64,000 bases of DNA. Origin: Geomonas agri. GTDB lineage: Bacteria; Desulfobacterota; Desulfuromonadia; Geobacterales; Geobacteraceae. Each line of letters starts with the position of its first letter. Position 1 is the stretch's first letter. Both the position numbers and the translations under genes were made by a program. The stretch lies in the NCBI RefSeq assembly GCF_020179605.1, contig NZ_JAINZO010000002.1, positions 992,001 through 1,056,000 on the forward strand, given 5' to 3'. A model generated the notes under the pieces. That model was not told the origin of the DNA. It was given only the letters and a program-made list of their open reading frames with translations, and did not search any database. Shown here in pieces: positions 27,714 to 34,510 of the stretch.

Positions 27714-28133
27714 TTACGGGACGCTACGGAAGCCACCTTTGTAGAAGTCCTCATCGTGCCCGAACGAGTATGAAAAGTCCAACTCGTCGAGGCATTCCTT
27801 GTTGGCCACCGGGATCTCGATGGTAAAGGGTTCGGTGCCGGCGAAGCGTCCGCTGAAGGCCTTTGTTTCTTTGGCCATGACCTTGCCTTTGGAGTCCAGC
27901 AGCTTCGCGGTGAGTTGCAGCGAGGTGTAGGGGAGATCCTGGCGGACGTTTTGCACCGTGCCGTCGATCCTGACCCCTTGGGCTGTTTCCTGTGCCTTCC
28001 ACGCGATGGCAACTTCATGATTGCTGAATTGATGGGAGGCATAGGCGGGGTTGGCATCTTGTTTCGTGCGGGTGGACGCACAGGCGGTGATCATGGAAAG
28101 CATCATCACTGTCAAAGCGAGTTTTTTCAGCAT
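27714..28133 (-). CDS. Small lipoprotein of unknown function
   Basis: 139-residue predicted lipoprotein: signal with lipobox (MITAC, Cys18) followed by a Ser/Thr/Lys linker and a beta-rich domain (about 45-130; VRIDGTVQNVRQDLPYTSLQL), which reads like a small immunoglobulin-like or FxLYD/DUF-type sandwich in which secondary-structure strands alternate with polar loops. Start ATG 28133 follows GGAGGTGA. It is convergent with the His-rich small gene and shares its terminator. No pathway is evident from the neighbours. Confidence 0.7.
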   Translation of the reverse strand: MLKKLALTVMMLSMITACASTRTKQDANPAYASHQFSNHEVAIAWKAQETAQGVRIDGTVQNVRQDLPYTSLQLTAKLLDSKGKVMAKETKAFSGRFAGTEPFTIEIPVANKECLDELDFSYSFGHDEDFYKGGFRSVP

Positions 28134-28264
28134 AAGTCACCTCCGTTTATAGGTTGGGCGCTTCCCAAGGAGTCTCGGGACTCTTCGAGTTTAACGCGGT
28201 TATAACGGTGGGCAACTCGGGTGTTTTAGACGTCGCGTTTATAATAACTCCCATGCCGCCTGCA

Positions 28265-28300
28265 ACAAAAAAGGCGGGGCGCCTCGCGACGCCCCGCCCT
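28265..28300 (-). terminator. Terminator after the octahaem cytochrome
   Basis: Nine-bp stem GGCGGGGCG/CGCCCCGCC with an 8-nt loop; on the minus strand it is followed by TTTTTTGTTG. It lies about 22 nt past the cytochrome stop. Confidence 0.88.
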
Positions 28301-28321
28301 CTCACTTGACCTGTTTTCCGA

Positions 28322-29545
28322 TTACTTCTTGTGCCCGGATTCGCGGGTCATGGCTGCCGCCTCGGTCCTGATCTCAACCAGGTCCTTCTGCAGCTCGGCC
28401 AGGCCGTACCAGGTGACGTAGTCGGGGTTCATGTGGAACGCCCCCTGGAAGGCACGCATGCGGTGCTCCAGGAACATCACGTAGAGGGTCTGCTCGATCG
28501 GGGTCCTGGTGTCGTAGAAGGTGAGCAGGTCCGGGTAGGCCGGCTGCCCCTGCTGCGGCTTGATGATCCCTTTTTCGTAGAGGCCGGCGACGATGGTGAT
28601 CGCCTCCGCCATCAGCTTGTCTGCTTCCTTGATCATCTGGTCGGCATTGCCGAGCTGGGTCTTGGCGTAGGTCGCGCTGTGGCACTTGCTGCAGATGTTG
28701 ACCATTTTGTCGCGGGACGCCTGCCACTCTTCCTTGGTGAGACGTGCCACCTTGCCGGCCTTGACCAGCTCGAGGCGGCCGGTCGGCTTGCCTGCCGGGT
28801 CGAGGACCCCGAGACCTTTCAGGATGGTGACGCGGTAGCCCATCCACTCGGCGTCTTCTTCCGGCAGACGCAGGGCGAGGAAGCCCCAGGAGGTCATCAC
28901 GTTGTGGTCGCCGTCGCCCATGTGGCAGGTTTGGCAGGTGGGGGCGCGGCCGGTGTCACCTTCCATCTGGTAGATGGAGCCGTGCTTGGAGTTGGACCAC
29001 ATCTCCCACTGCGGGTGATCGAAGCCCATGTGGCAAGTGCGGCAGGCTTCCGGTTTCTTGGCCTCGGCCTTGCTGAACTTATGGCGGGTGTGGCAGGAGT
29101 TGCACGGGGAGCCGTACTGCCCGTCGGCGCGCGACTTCTCGTCGCGGATGCCGACCTTGTGGCAGCCGCCGCAACCCTTCATCCCCTGGATGTAGGCGTG
29201 GGGCTGGATCTTGTTGGTCGGCATGGCGTCCATGGCCACCCAGGCGGCGGCGTGCTTGCCGGAGGCGTACTGGTCATGCTGCTTGGTGTGGCATTCCTTG
29301 CAGGTCTTCTCGGTCGGCATGGTCACCTTGGCGACGTCTTTGGCGCTCTGGTGGGCGGTGCCGTGACAGCTGGAGCAGTCGACGCTGCCGCTCTTGCCCA
29401 TCTCACCGGACAAGAAATCCTTGACGATGTTCGGTGTCACCTTCTCGTGACAGGTGATACAGTTACTCTTCCCGGCGAAAGCCGCCCCCGCCAGCATCAG
29501 CACCAGCGCCAGCGCTCCCCCCAGTTTCTTCAAACCATGAATCAT
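28322..29545 (-). CDS. Octahaem c-type cytochrome, hydroxylamine oxidoreductase (HAO) family
   Basis: Periplasmic 407-residue cytochrome. ATG 29545 follows GGGAGG and gives a clean signal peptide (1-24, AAFAG). Eight CxxCH motifs are visible at residues 29, 57, 82, 125, 148, 168, 204 and 285. The block from CNSCHTRHKFSKAEA through CRTCHMGFDHPQWEMW to SKHG is characteristic of the HAO/epsilon-Hao group rather than of c7 or NrfA (no CxxCK). The relatives act as hydroxylamine oxidases, or in epsilonproteobacteria as hydroxylamine or nitrite reductases. Which applies depends on the cross-linking Tyr of haem P460, which I cannot place surely near residues 385-395 (TWYGLAEL). No NapC/NrfH-type quinol dehydrogenase is adjacent. 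An FNR/HcpR-type palindrome lies upstream, hinting at anaerobic or nitrosative control. Confidence 0.87.
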   Translation of the reverse strand: MIHGLKKLGGALALVLMLAGAAFAGKSNCITCHEKVTPNIVKDFLSGEMGKSGSVDCSSCHGTAHQSAKDVAKVTMPTEKTCKECHTKQHDQYASGKHAAAWVAMDAMPTNKIQPHAYIQGMKGCGGCHKVGIRDEKSRADGQYGSPCNSCHTRHKFSKAEAKKPEACRTCHMGFDHPQWEMWSNSKHGSIYQMEGDTGRAPTCQTCHMGDGDHNVMTSWGFLALRLPEEDAEWMGYRVTILKGLGVLDPAGKPTGRLELVKAGKVARLTKEEWQASRDKMVNICSKCHSATYAKTQLGNADQMIKEADKLMAEAITIVAGLYEKGIIKPQQGQPAYPDLLTFYDTRTPIEQTLYVMFLEHRMRAFQGAFHMNPDYVTWYGLAELQKDLVEIRTEAAAMTRESGHKK

Positions 29546-29612
29546 GCAATGTCCTCCCCTCGGTAAATAAAAAAACAGGGCACATGTAAACCATATGCCC
29601 GGGAGGAATTCC

Positions 29613-29626
29613 TTGATGTAGGTCAA
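29613..29626. promoter_or_regulatory. FNR/HcpR-type palindrome upstream of the octahaem cytochrome
   Basis: TTGATGTAGGTCAA, a near-perfect inverted repeat matching the CRP/FNR-superfamily consensus (TTGAY-N4-RTCAA). It is centred about 74 nt upstream of the cytochrome ATG, in the gap between it and the CheX-like gene, so either a -40-type activator site or an operator is possible. Confidence 0.55.
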
Positions 29627-29674
29627 AAATCGGTAAACGGCTTCTGCTGCGTCGCCCGGTGCAACCGACTGCGG

Positions 29675-30172
29675 TTATTGCTCCACGGCCAGTGCAACCA
29701 TGAACCAGTCCTCCTCCGAGTCGAAGAGCAGTGTCATCACCTCGGGCTTCTTCGACACGTGGATCGCGTACTGTTTACCGGAAACGATGGACGGGGTGGA
29801 GAGCCGGATAGCCAAAGACTCCGGCGAGAGGTGGCGTTTGAAATCCCCCGCCAGGACGTTGGCCAGCTCTCCCAGCGCGTCCTCGACCTCATCCTCCGTC
29901 GGGCTATCGGTATCGAGGAGCTGCCCTGCCAGGCGCTGGGCCAAGTGGGTGGACACGTGCAGCCCGACCAGGCCGTTGTAATCACCGGCCAATCCCACCA
30001 GGGCGCTGATGCAATCAGTGAAGTTGGATGCAGGGTTTACCGCCAGTGGCAGATGCAGCAGATGGTCCATCCCCATCATGGTGGAGAAGATCTTTCGTAC
30101 CTCCTGGATCAGCGACTTTTCAAGGACCGGTCCGCTGGTGCCGATGGTTGCCAGTAATTTGTCCGAGAACAT
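29675..30172 (-). CDS. CheX-like chemotaxis phosphatase
   Basis: 165-residue cytoplasmic protein of the CheC/CheX/FliY fold. The CheX signature ExxN is at residues 102-105 in ALGELANVLAGDFK; in CheX this Glu/Asn pair removes the phosphate from CheY-P. Only one such helix is visible, as in CheX (CheC has two). The N-terminal half (NFTDCISALVGLAGDYNGLVGLHVS) fits the family strand pattern. Start ATG 30172 is behind GGAGGA. There is no cheY, cheA or receptor directly next to it, although three receptors and a CheB/CheR fusion lie within 20 kb. It could also dephosphorylate a non-chemotaxis receiver. Confidence 0.78.
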   Translation of the reverse strand: MFSDKLLATIGTSGPVLEKSLIQEVRKIFSTMMGMDHLLHLPLAVNPASNFTDCISALVGLAGDYNGLVGLHVSTHLAQRLAGQLLDTDSPTEDEVEDALGELANVLAGDFKRHLSPESLAIRLSTPSIVSGKQYAIHVSKKPEVMTLLFDSEEDWFMVALAVEQ

Positions 30173-30313
30173 GGGCTTCCTCCTCTAGCTACGATGTTGC
30201 CGCCGTCCCGCAAAGGGGCAGTCGGCAGCTTTCCATCGTGGAATAGCAGAGGGTGTGCCATTGCAGTAAGCGATGGTTTTTCAGTAATATGCGGGGCAAC
30301 AGGTGCGATGCTG

Positions 30314-30332
30314 GTGTCCGTATAAGGGACAC
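30314..30332. promoter_or_regulatory. Operator-like palindrome upstream of the TSCPD gene
   Basis: GTGTCC-N7-GGACAC, about 100 nt before the ATG at 30432. A TATACT box (about 30378) lies downstream of it, so it could overlap or precede a promoter. The regulator is unknown. Confidence 0.4.
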
Positions 30333-30431
30333 GGTGGGTACCAGAGGGACAAAGCGTTGTGTCGGCGGGCGGGGTGGCTATACTATGAGCGTCTCGAACT
30401 CCAGTCCGGTGCTGACAGAGAGGGAGGTTCT

Positions 30432-30797
30432 ATGAAGAAGAAGGCACGTCCCGGTTGCGTTCCCAGCGTCACCTTCCAGAAAGAGACCCACTGCGGCAGA
30501 ATCTACGTCACCGTCACCATGGATCACCAGGGGAAACCGTTCGAAATCTTCGTCCGCTTCGGCAAGGCCGGTCATTGCGGTGCCGCGGTCTTCGACGGCC
30601 TGACCAGGATCCTCTCCTACGGCTTGAGGTCCGGCCTCGACCCGCGCGAGGCGGTGAAGGCACTGGGTGGGATCGGCTGCAATTACGGGAAGGACACCTG
30701 CATGAACGCGGTATCCGAGGCCTTGCGCGAGGTCTTGGACGAGGCCGGCGCAACCGCCGCCGGTCATCTGGGTTTGCGCGGTCCGGGAGCGAAGTAG
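30432..30797 (+). CDS. Stand-alone TSCPD-domain protein
   Basis: 121-residue protein made almost entirely of a TSCPD domain, the module found at the C-terminus of B12-dependent (class II) ribonucleotide reductases such as NrdJ. Seen: GRIYVTVTMDHQGKPFEIFV, GKAGHCGAAVFDGLTRILS, LDPREAVKALGGIGC. Cysteines at PGCVP, HCG, IGCN and DTC could bind metal. ATG 30432 follows GGGAGG; the frame upstream is not conserved in style. The last 34 nt overlap the 3' end of the convergent trmO. No reductase gene is nearby, so it either works in trans with one or has its own role. Function is inferred only from the domain. Confidence 0.8.
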   Translation: MKKKARPGCVPSVTFQKETHCGRIYVTVTMDHQGKPFEIFVRFGKAGHCGAAVFDGLTRILSYGLRSGLDPREAVKALGGIGCNYGKDTCMNAVSEALREVLDEAGATAAGHLGLRGPGAK

Positions 30798-31282
30798 CGA
30801 CCTACCTTGGCATCCATCTCGTCTATCCAACCCGCCTTTGATTCCGGAAAGGCGTCTGCGTACGGGACGTAGGGCTTGATATCCAGGATGGGAGTCCCGT
30901 CCAGGAGGTCCACCCCGCGCAGGTGCAGCGTCTTTCCTTCCACCCTGACCAGTTCCACTGCGGAAAGCCCGATGGAGTTGGGACGATGCGGCGACCTGGT
31001 TGCCAGGACGCCGCGCTTTGGTCCCCCGCGCGGAGGCTTCACGTTACTTTTCCACCCCTCGCTCAGGTGGAAGGCGAAGATGAGCCACAGCCTCTGGAAG
31101 CCCCCGAGGTCCTGGATCGCCTTTTCGTCGAGCCAGTCCTGAAGTTCCAGAGTCGCGGTGGCGACGTCGCCGGTTTGGGTACCTGCGACCACGGTGCTTT
31201 GATGGGGGGCGTCGATGCGGCGGGAATAGGGGGAGCGCAACAGGCCGATGGGGCGATAGGTAAAGTGTTGCTCGTGCATCAT
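30764..31282 (-). CDS. trmO: tRNA (t6A37)-N6-methyltransferase, TrmO/TsaA family
   Basis: SAM-dependent enzyme that methylates N6-threonylcarbamoyladenosine 37 of tRNA-Thr; cytoplasmic. The signature TRSPHRPNSIGLSAVELV is visible (about 96-113), with the family start YRPIGLLRSPYSRR and the block GGFQRLWLIFAFHLS. 172 residues, matching the short single-domain form; E. coli TrmO is about 235 with an added C-terminal domain that is absent here. Two ATGs in tandem (31282, 31279) follow AAGGAA. The 3' end overlaps the convergent TSCPD gene by 34 nt. An isolated hairpin-plus-T element lies about 45 nt upstream of the start and might be a leader terminator. Confidence 0.88.
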   Translation of the reverse strand: MMHEQHFTYRPIGLLRSPYSRRIDAPHQSTVVAGTQTGDVATATLELQDWLDEKAIQDLGGFQRLWLIFAFHLSEGWKSNVKPPRGGPKRGVLATRSPHRPNSIGLSAVELVRVEGKTLHLRGVDLLDGTPILDIKPYVPYADAFPESKAGWIDEMDAKVGRYFAPGPRKPR

Positions 31283-31325
31283 GCGTATCTACGTTCCTTT
31301 GTCTGGCGTACGGTGGAGCGAAAAG

Positions 31326-31356
31326 AAAGCCCTCGGCGGTGCCTGAGGGCTTTTCT
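31326..31356. terminator. Orphan terminator-like hairpin in the trmO leader
   Basis: AAAGCCCTC, 10-nt loop, GAGGGCTTT, with T runs on both strands (TTTTC on plus, TTTCTTTT on minus). No plus-strand gene ends here, and on the minus strand it lies before trmO. It may therefore be an attenuator or the end of an unannotated small RNA from 31370-31620. The 400-nt gap up to the next gene shows no coding sequence. Confidence 0.55.
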
Positions 31357-31638
31357 CGTGCGACGAATGGGAGGATGGGGGAGGTCCGTCCGGCAACCTG
31401 CCCCGAGGCTGCCTTGGCCGGTACCCTAATGAAAATCGATCTCCTTGTCAAGGAGGTGCAAAGGCCGGCGACGCCCCTGTCCCGGTGTGCGGCGCCGTTG
31501 TTCACAAAGCGACCGAGAGTGGCGCTTACACAGCGGGTTCCACCAAAACAGCACTCTCGGTTATTGACATTGCGAATTTTCTGACTGTACCTCGCTCAAG
31601 CTGACCCGCGCTACGACCGATAACCAAAGTCACACGCT

Positions 31639-31663
31639 GTCTCTGTATCTATTGGACAGAGAC
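31639..31663 (+). promoter_or_regulatory. Hairpin just upstream of a chemoreceptor gene
   Basis: Perfect 8-bp inverted repeat GTCTCTGT/ACAGAGAC with a 9-nt loop, ending about 12 nt before the ribosome binding site (AAGGGGGAG) of the chemoreceptor at 31686. It could be an operator at the promoter or an mRNA structure near the start. Confidence 0.45.
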
Positions 31664-31685
31664 CTATGTCACTAAGGGGGAGTCC

Positions 31686-33335
31686 ATGCGGTGGTTTCTC
31701 GATCTGCAGATCAGGTTCAAACTTGTGGGAGGCTTTTTGATCCTCGCCATGATCGCCGGCGGCATCAGCTGGATCGGCATCAGCAAGATTCGCGGCATCG
31801 GTACGGTCGACAGGTGGCTGTACCAGAAGATGACGGTTCCCCTTGGTGACATCGGCGAGATGGCGGTAGGTTTCCAGCGGGTGCGGATAGGACTGCGTGA
31901 ACTGGTGGAGACCACGGATCCGGCGGAAAAGAAGAAGATCATAGCGTCGATCAAGAGTATCCGGGCAGAAATAGGCGACAACGTGAAAGCTGTGGAGAAG
32001 ACCATTGAGACGCAGAAAGAGCGCGATCTTCTCGACGAGTACAAGATGGTCAGGGTGGAATACGGGCAGCAGATCGAGAAAGCGGTCGCGCTGGCCGAGG
32101 CCAATAAGGATGACGAGGCCCGCGCGGTATTAAACGGCCCCGGCAAAAGGGCGGCCCTGCACTACCAGGAGGTGATCGACCGGTTGGTGCAGGCGAAGTT
32201 GAAGCAGGCCCAGCTTGCGTCGGACGAAAACACACGGATCGCCGATTCGGCCACCAACATGATGGCGGCGGCAGGTGTTGTCGGAATCGTCCTTGCCGTT
32301 GGCCTGGGCCTGATCATCGCCGGCCTGATCAGCGCTCCGTTGCGCAAAGGGGTCGATTTCGCCCAGGCGGTATCGGCCGGGGACCTGACCCAAAGCCTGG
32401 AGCTGCGCCAAAGCGACGAAGTGGGACAACTGATCCATGCTCTCAACGAGATGGTCGGGCGGCTGGGGCACGTAGTGGCGGGGGTACGCTCCACCTCAGA
32501 CCACGTGGTTGTGGGGAGCCAGACCCTCGCCCAGGGTTCCGAAGAGATGAGCGCGGGTACCGCTATGCAGGCTGCTGCCGCCGACGAACTGTCCAGCAAC
32601 CTGAAGCAGATGGACATGAACATCAGCAGCAACGCCGCAAATGCTGCTGAAACCGAGAAAATCGCGGTGAAAAATGCGGTCGAGGCGCAAGAAAGCGGGG
32701 CCGCCGTGCAGCGCACCGTGGAGGCCATGCGCGAGATCACGGGCAAGATCAGCGTGATAGAGGAGATCGCGCGCCAGACCAACCTGCTGGCGCTCAACGC
32801 CGCCATCGAGGCCGCGCGCGCAGGCGAGCACGGCAAGGGATTCGCCGTCGTCGCCGCCGAGGTGCGTAAGCTGGCGGAGAGGAGCCAGGCCGCGGCGGTT
32901 CAGATCAGCGGGCTTTCCTTCACCAGCGTCGAGGTCGCCGAAAAGGCGGGGCAGATGCTGGTGGAGATGGTGCCGAACATCGAGAAAACGGCGGAGCTGG
33001 TGCAGGAGATTTCCGCCTCCTGCAAAGAACAGGAAGCCGGGACCCGCCAGATCAACGGCGCGGTGCAGCAGTTGAACGAGATCATCGAGAAGAACGCCTC
33101 CGCCAGTGCGGGAATGGCCGCGACGGCGGCGGAGCTGAGTGCGGAAGCGGAAGCGCTGCAGGCTAGCATCGCCTATTTCAGGTCAGCGGGTAAGGCCGCT
33201 CCGTCACCGCGTGCAGTGGGGTTGCGCAGCAGCGGCAAGCTCACCAGTTCTTCGATTGGTCGTGCGGGGCTCGTGCAGGATAGTTGCGCCGACAACGAGG
33301 GTGCGGGGAGAAGCTATAGAGCCGCCAACGGCTAG
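31686..33335 (+). CDS. Methyl-accepting chemotaxis protein (4HB_MCP type)
   Basis: 549-residue chemoreceptor. Membrane segment about 10-33; periplasmic four-helix-bundle sensor about 35-190 ([18 protein letters not shown] is the typical first helix); membrane segment about 192-215; HAMP about 215-268 ([21 protein letters not shown]); signalling domain with [20 protein letters not shown] and [18 protein letters not shown]. The last 50 residues (from [11 protein letters not shown]) are a polar, Ser/Gly-rich tail with no recognisable CheR pentapeptide. ATG 31686 follows AAGGGGGAG, preceded by a perfect hairpin. It has its own terminator. It belongs to a different length class from the two minus-strand receptors. 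Confidence 0.93.
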   Translation: MRWFLDLQIRFKLVGGFLILAMIAGGISWIGISKIRGIGTVDRWLYQKMTVPLGDIGEMAVGFQRVRIGLRELVETTDPAEKKKIIASIKSIRAEIGDNVKAVEKTIETQKERDLLDEYKMVRVEYGQQIEKAVALAEANKDDEARAVLNGPGKRAALHYQEVIDRLVQAKLKQAQLASDENTRIADSATNMMAAAGVVGIVLAVGLGLIIAGLISAPLRKGVDFAQAVSAGDLTQSLELRQSDEVGQLIHALNEMVGRLGHVVAGVRSTSDHVVVGSQTLAQGSEEMSAGTAMQAAAADELSSNLKQMDMNISSNAANAAETEKIAVKNAVEAQESGAAVQRTVEAMREITGKISVIEEIARQTNLLALNAAIEAARAGEHGKGFAVVAAEVRKLAERSQAAAVQISGLSFTSVEVAEKAGQMLVEMVPNIEKTAELVQEISASCKEQEAGTRQINGAVQQLNEIIEKNASASAGMAATAAELSAEAEALQASIAYFRSAGKAAPSPRAVGLRSSGKLTSSSIGRAGLVQDSCADNEGAGRSYRAANG

Positions 33336-33432
33336 CTTATCGGGGCGCGGTACGACCATGGCGGTCTGCCTGCTGGAGGGGCGCGCCATCATGACATTAA
33401 CGGTGCCGGTGTTGCCGGTGGCATCGAAGCGA

Positions 33433-33469
33433 CGAAAGCCCCCTGGCTTGGCCAAGGGGCTTTCGTTTT
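33433..33469 (+). terminator. Terminator downstream of the chemoreceptor
   Basis: Ten-bp stem CGAAAGCCCC/GGGGCTTTCG followed by TTTTG, about 100 nt past the chemoreceptor stop. The remaining 200 nt up to the exporter gene show no supported feature. Confidence 0.8.
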
Positions 33470-33670
33470 GTCGACCGGGCGGTGCGTATGCTGCTTGTCG
33501 AGCGCGCTGTTGTTGTCGCTTTTGATCTGTGCCCCTTGGCCGGGTTGAGCGGGGCGTGGCAGGTGAGGCTTCCCACGGCGCCGTTGACCACGATCAAAGT
33601 AGGCTCGCTGGGCCTCGACCGACTGCTGTGACTGGAGGGAATGGTGTACGGCGACGCGGCAGTCGTGGCG

Positions 33671-34297
33671 TTACCGGGAGAAGGCGAGGCTGCCGGCAAT
33701 GGTCCACATGGTGCAGCCGACCAGGATGTCAAGCACGCGCCACGCCATCGGCCGACGGAACAGAGGGGCCAGCATCCGGGCACCGTAGCCGATGCCGTAG
33801 AACCAGACGCAGGAGGCGGACATCGCGCCCACGGCGAAGAGCAGGCGTGCTTCTCCCGAATAGCGCCCCGCCAGGCTGCCGAGCAGAACAACGGTGTCGA
33901 GGAAGGCGTGCGGGTTGACGAGGCTGAGCATCACGGTGGTGAGCGCGACCTTGGCAAGACCGCTGGCTACCTCGTTTTCCCTGTCCGGATCGATGACACC
34001 AGGAGTCAGCGCCGACTTGAAGGCGCGCAGCCCGTAACAGAAAAGGAAGGCCACGCCGCCCCAGAGGGTCGCCTGCATCAGCCGCGGCGAGGCGGCGACC
34101 AACGAACTGAACCCTCCGGCGCCGAGGGCGATGAGCAGCGAATCGCACAGAAAGCAGATCGAGCAGACGGCGAAAACGTACTGGCGCTTGAGCCCCTGTC
34201 GAAGCACGAAGGCATTTTGGCTGCCGATAGCGACGATGAGGCTTGCTCCTAGACCGAAGCCGGTGATCATGGGGGAAAGGATAGATAACGGTTGCAT
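33671..34297 (-). CDS. LysE/ArgO-family amino acid exporter
   Basis: 208-residue inner-membrane protein with about six membrane helices. The family block GSQNAFVLRQGLKRQY is at residues about 25-40, followed by WGGVAFLFCYGLRAFKSAL, LVNPHAFLDTVVLLGSL and the C-terminal VGCTMWTIAGSLAFSR. These match LysE/ArgO exporters of basic amino acids (arginine, lysine) more closely than RhtB. Start ATG 34297 has a weak ribosome binding site (AGAGG); the 31-codon upstream extension lacks family features. A LysG/ArgP-type LysR regulator is usual next to these genes, but none is present here. It is divergent from the phosphoesterase lipoprotein gene. Confidence 0.87.
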   Translation of the reverse strand: MQPLSILSPMITGFGLGASLIVAIGSQNAFVLRQGLKRQYVFAVCSICFLCDSLLIALGAGGFSSLVAASPRLMQATLWGGVAFLFCYGLRAFKSALTPGVIDPDRENEVASGLAKVALTTVMLSLVNPHAFLDTVVLLGSLAGRYSGEARLLFAVGAMSASCVWFYGIGYGARMLAPLFRRPMAWRVLDILVGCTMWTIAGSLAFSR

Positions 34298-34510
34298 GTA
34301 CGCCTCTGGTGGTTGGCTTTTGAAGAGGCCAAATACTATCACGCCGGGCTGAGAAGAGCCATGCCGCTGTTTGTCGTCTTTAGTACACAACGGACCATTT
34401 AATAAAAAATATTCTAAAGAAATTAGACACGATAACCGACTGTGAAAGACACTGCGTATACAGTTCGACGAGCCTGTATAGCAGGGTTCTATGACAAGGG
34501 GGGAGGTTCT

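Noticed and set aside
31370-31430. Resemblance to an FMN riboswitch (GGGGCAGG block, minus strand)
   Set aside because: Other FMN aptamer blocks, such as the GAAATTCCC segment, are absent, and trmO is not a riboflavin gene.
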